Below, piece after piece: positions 59,718 through 64,000 of a stretch of DNA of 64,000 bases. This stretch comes from Hybos culiciformis (taxonomy: Eukaryota > Arthropoda > Insecta > Diptera > Hybotidae): assembly GCA_964007475.1 (NCBI GenBank), contig OZ023274.1, positions 75,837,303 to 75,901,302 of the forward strand. Reading direction: 5' to 3'. The translations under genes and the position numbers were made by a program. Position 1 is the first letter of the stretch. Every line of letters starts with the position of its first letter. The notes under the pieces were generated by a model. The model was not told where the DNA came from and searched no databases. It saw only the letters and a program-made list of their open reading frames with translations.

Positions 59718-59723
59718 AATAAA
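59718..59723 (+). terminator. tou: Candidate tou polyadenylation signal
   Basis: AATAAA 129 bp after the stop codon, the first canonical hexamer downstream, followed by T-rich sequence. More AATAAA-like words occur at about 59778-59825, so longer 3' UTRs are possible in this AT-rich setting. Confidence 0.5.
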
Positions 59724-62700
59724 ATATTTGTTTCCAAAATATGTAATACTCTAATTTCAGACAATAATTAATGACAAAATAAATTCAATAAAATAAACAA
59801 AGAAAATATTTATTGCTAATAAATAAACTTCAATTTCAAAATTCAAATCTACAAAATTAATCAATTTTACTTGGTTGAAGAAAATTACTATCGAAAATGT
59901 TTCAAAGCAATTATTTCCCCCCCACAGATATTACAAATTTTTAAATAATTAAAAAAAAAACAATTATTAAACAATTTTATGATCTTTGTAGACTTTTTTT
60001 AGTTCTGAAAAATTAAAATGAACCAAAAACATTGTAAAATCATTAAAAGTTACATTTTGTGACATGCATTTTCGATATTTCTTTATGAAACGATTATTAC
60101 TAAGCACTATTTTGCTTTTTAAGAAAATAAGAAGTATTTGAAATTTTCAATGAGATCCGTCGCTCCGAAATTTAATGTGGAAATGTTTAATTGTACTGAA
60201 TATGACATTCAAAATAGATCGTTCGAAATAATAGTTGGTTAATACATTTTTTAGTTCTCATTTGAAATATTTTCGATCATATCAGAAAAACAATATTTAT
60301 CGTCTTGTTTTCAATGTGCAATTTGATTTAATTCTTGAAGAAAAGTATGGGAGAAAAGATTAAAATAATGACACAAAATAGGAATCAAGAGCGATTATTT
60401 TGTAACCGTAATACACTATTGAAGCAGATGTATTGATTACTGTTGTACTGTTCAGAATAAAATATTTGTAACATAATAGTGGAAAGGGAATAATATTAAC
60501 ATACTGAATACATTTAAATTATCGTTAAATAACTAATAATGATAATTTTATGGTAGAAGAGTAAGCTTCTCTTATTGGGCCTACGTAAATTTTGACTTAT
60601 ATATTGCAGCTTAATATTTAAAAAAAAAGAACTTCTTAAATAATTTTGTAAATATCACATATTTTAATTTTATTAAAAAATCCAAGTATAGCTACAAGCT
60701 ACAGAGTAATTTATAGTTAAAAAACATTTATAAATTAGAAATTAAGAATGAAAAACAATATTTCTTTAGAATTAAATAAACTGTATGTAACAATAAAAAT
60801 ATTGTTAGGTTTAAAAATATATGTAAATTTTGATTACATATTACTTTTTAATGAAAATGAACTTCAGCGTTCTAATTTTTTAATGAATACATTAATATTA
60901 AATGAATAAAATTTTACAGTATTTTATTTTCTTTCAAATTTTGGAGGCATTTTAAAAAAATTCATTTAATTTAATTTTTTTTTAAAGTTTCTTAATATTA
61001 GTGTTTACCATATAAGTTTGTAATTTTTATTTAGGAAATTAACTTCGAAATATTTTTGGACTTTTAATTTAATTTTTTTTTTTGAATGTAACAACGACTC
61101 TTCATTTTTATTATTATCTAATTTATTATTTGCTCATGACACTTAGTAGTATTAAAAATAAAATTAATTGTGTACTTATAGATATAAATTTAAATAAGAT
61201 AATTACAAAAAAAAAAAATAATAAAATAGTATTTTTTTATGTTTTACTAAAATGAAATGAGAGTATTTATTATTTGAGAATAGAAACTAATAAAATTAAA
61301 TACATAAATCTTAGATTAAGTTAGTTTTATAAAATAATAATTTAAATTGTAATTTTCTTGTGTATACATTTTTTTTATTCATTAAAACTAATTGAAGTTA
61401 GAGACATTTTATTTTGAGTGAAAAATAATTTAAAAAATATGGGTAAATTGTGGTGTCATTGTGCACATTTTTTTATTAAACATTTCAAAGGATAATAGAT
61501 ATATTTAAAAAAAAAAAAAGAATTTAAAATGATTCTTATTTAAATTTATAATAGGTAAATTTCACAGACTTATCGAGTCCTTTTTAATTAGGTTTAGAAC
61601 GATTTTTTTCTATACAATTAAAAAAAATTACATTTTCTAAACGAAAACAATTATTTTTTTACATTTGAAAAATATTTTCAAAATTATGTTATCACCTTAT
61701 TTCGCTTCTAAAAAAAGTCGGAAATTTTTCAAAATATTTAGTTTTCTTTATTTTAATGGTGATAAATTTTAGAAATGAATTTAATATTTTAATTTAAACG
61801 CTTGAATGGTAGTTTCTGTTTGAAAAAGTGCGTTTAAAGATTAAAATAATAAAACATTAGAGCTGAATATAATTTAATTTTTTCACAGAAACAGATATTC
61901 TACAATTATTTTTTTATGTTTAGATTATATCAACACATAAACTGATACAAATCAATCAACAACATTGGCTTGCCAACCAAAATGTTATAAAAATGATTAA
62001 TTAGAAATAGTGAAAAAAAAAATATAAAGTAAAAAGAGTTTTTTCTTTAATTACCATACCAGTGGCAGGCAAGTCGTTTTTGATTTGTTTTTCGCGATAA
62101 AAAAAAAAACATTTATTTTTATAAATACAAGGATTAGAAAATTTTATATCGTTTTCTGGTGTATGATAAATATAATTTCTCATTTTTTTTTCTTAAAATA
62201 GGCTGTTTTCAAGGTGTAAATTTTAAATAACACAAAATTTAAATTAAAAATAAAATATAAAATGGAAATATTTAAGACATTGAATGTTTAACTGTAAATA
62301 AAAAAAAATTATTTAATCAAAAAAAATTTGGTAGTAAAACGATAACAAATCTTGAAAGTATTAAACAAAAAGCAAACTTTAACCGTTCCAGTTTTAAATT
62401 TTTTATTTTATTTTTTCTATCAATAAGATTTCATTTCCCTTTATTAAAATAAAATAAAAACGATATTAGTAATGTGAATTTTTGTGTTGTTTTCTTTTTT
62501 ATTAAATAATTTTATCCCTTTTCATTGATCCACTCGTTTCGCATTACTAAGTGCAGGCTAATCAGATTTTTTTTACTTAAATAACATTAAGGTAAATCTA
62601 TCCCAAAAGTTTACATCTTACTTTAGTTTTATATTAAGAGAAGATTACAAAAACAAAAAATCATAAATTTGGAGTTATGTAACAATAACATATAATAAGT

Positions 62701-62914
62701 AGACATAAAATATATTAAAATACTAAACATAAAATTTATTATTGATAAATTATAAATGAAAATATAAAATTCAAATTTATGATCGAATAAAAATTACATT
62801 ATAAAAAATACTCAAAAAATTGTTTTTAAATTAATTTAATTTATTAAAGGTTCCTAGTTGAGCTTATGTACAACTAAATAATCTAAGCGAATTTTGCTTT
62901 ATAAGTGACAGAAA
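59724..62914. other. AT-rich intergenic stretch downstream of tou
   Basis: No supportable gene. It contains several further AATAAA words, a C-run (59918-59925) and homopolymers. The open frame at 62001-62183 on the minus strand is short and unrecognised. Confidence 0.55.
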
Positions 62915-62987
62915 ATGTTATCGCTGTTAAGTTGTGCAGTCAGGCTTTTATCACCCAATCATTTTTTTTTTGGATTCGTAAGTGGAA
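62915..62987 (+). CDS. Possible first coding exon of a mitochondrial-type protein (partial)
   Basis: An ATG at 62915 opens MLSLLSCAVRLLSPNHFFFG, followed by F and VSG, a hydrophobic leader with an Arg and no acid residue, resembling a mitochondrial presequence. Two perfect GTAAGT donors follow at 62978 (exon end 62977, phase 0) and 62988 (exon end 62987, phase 1). Local composition is less AT-biased than the surroundings. No second exon was recognised before the window ends, so this could be chance. I do not recognise the family. Confidence 0.3.
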
Positions 62988-64000
62988 GTAAGTATTTGTA
63001 GCCTCTTCAATTTCGGGGTTTTTTATTATATTTTGTACCAATTAAGTTCTAGTACAAAATACATAATGTAAGTACATTTAATCAAAACATATTTATTAAA
63101 AAGTTATATTGTATAATAAAAAATTATAAGATCGACTGCCACAAAATATTCATTGAAATTTCTAAATTAGAAATATCAGCTAAATTATTTATAATTTGGA
63201 TGAGATCTAAGTATTTATGTATCAAAACAACTTAACTATCAAACTGCTAATATAATATTAAATATATATAAAATATATATAAATATATATAAATTAAAAT
63301 GCATTGAATCATATGGCATGATGAATAACAAAATTATTTCTTCAAAAAAAGTTTTTTTTGGTAAAATATATTTTTAATAATAATTAACTTTATTTTGTGG
63401 TTTTTGTGCATGTGCATATGGTTAAAGAAAAAAATTATTTAATTTATGGCTAAGCATCGAGTCCAAATTATTCATGTAACATTATAAGAAAATAATGTAT
63501 AGTTTAAACAATTTAAAAGATAATTTTTTATTTGTTTTTTAATTTTTTTGTTTATTCCTAAAATCGATATTATTCAATTTGTGGTTAAAAAAACTGATCA
63601 TGAATTTCGGAAAAAAAAAACAATTAATTAAATGATATAAGACTTTAATTATATCAAACTATCCATTTATGATATCAGCAAGTCTGACAGTTTCGTATTC
63701 AAATTCACAAAAATTAATGTTGCAAATTGATCAATTTTTGAATTTTTGCATGTTTTAAGCATTTTCTTATTATTTTTTTAACACTTTCCTTCATCACAGC
63801 GACAAAATTGGAAGTTAATATTTTTTTTTCTCTATTTTTAACTTGAACTAAACTTGCGAAAATGACCGTTTGAATGCCCAAAAGAAATGCACTTTAACGA
63901 TCATATCTTTTTCACTCATATCTAATCTCAATCCCATGGTTGATTGAGAGATTAGGTCTTAATCTTAATTAATTCCTTTATATATTATACTAGTCGAAAT
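62988..64000. other. AT-rich stretch to the window end
   Basis: No gene recognised. If 62915-62987 is a true exon, this is its intron. A short imperfect palindrome (CTAATCTCAATC paired with GATTGAGAGATTAG) lies at 63922-63954. Confidence 0.45.

Noticed and set aside
63922..63954. Short imperfect palindrome
   Set aside because: The arms are only about 12 bp with an indel, which is unremarkable in this sequence and has no element structure around it.

Overview
The window is very AT-rich (long A/T runs, TA and ATT microsatellites, many palindromic transposon remnants). It carries one clearly recognisable gene: a 19-coding-exon, plus-strand homologue of Drosophila toutatis (tou), the insect member of the BAZ2/TIP5 family. 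Spliceosomal introns, poly-Ala, poly-Ser and poly-Gln tracts and the family identity indicate an insect genome, most likely a fly or midge (Diptera). The species cannot be named from the sequence.

Layout. Positions 1 to about 36,500 hold no gene I can support, and could be intergenic DNA or a long leader intron of tou. Inside lie two near-identical 257-bp inverted-repeat elements (1824-2080, 6879-7135), two hairpin elements (7921-8139, 12986-13163), a perfect 100-bp tandem duplication (22718-22917), a 775-bp foldback element with a long internal hairpin (27773-28547) and a further inverted-repeat element (31698-32029). Positions 36,521-41,382 hold candidate leader or promoter sequence, a 209-bp hAT-type MITE with an 8-bp target duplication, and a second MITE beside it. 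The tou coding sequence runs from 41383 to 59589. I joined all 19 coding exons by GT/AG sites and matching phases into one frame of 8460 nt, giving 2819 residues plus stop. A Harbinger-like MITE sits in intron 17 and a decayed element in intron 18. Positions 59,590-64,000 look intergenic, except for a possible mitochondrial-leader first exon at 62915.

The predicted protein has, in order: an Ala/Ser-rich N-terminus with insect-conserved blocks, the [13 protein letters not shown] block, a TAM/MBD-like domain, a highly charged helix built partly from three tiny exons, a DDT domain, WHIM-type motifs in one 2.67-kb exon, two PHD fingers, a Gln-rich linker and a C-terminal bromodomain. By family knowledge, Drosophila Toutatis works with ISWI and CtBP in the ToRC chromatin-remodelling complex. 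A PLNLS motif in this protein fits CtBP binding.

The most interesting points are an in-frame alternative 3' splice site that adds or removes 171 residues just before PHD1, the symmetric micro-exons in the charged helix, two purine-rich 3' splice sites, and the family of young foldback/MITE elements. I saw no rRNA, tRNA or CRISPR array, and no intact transposase gene.
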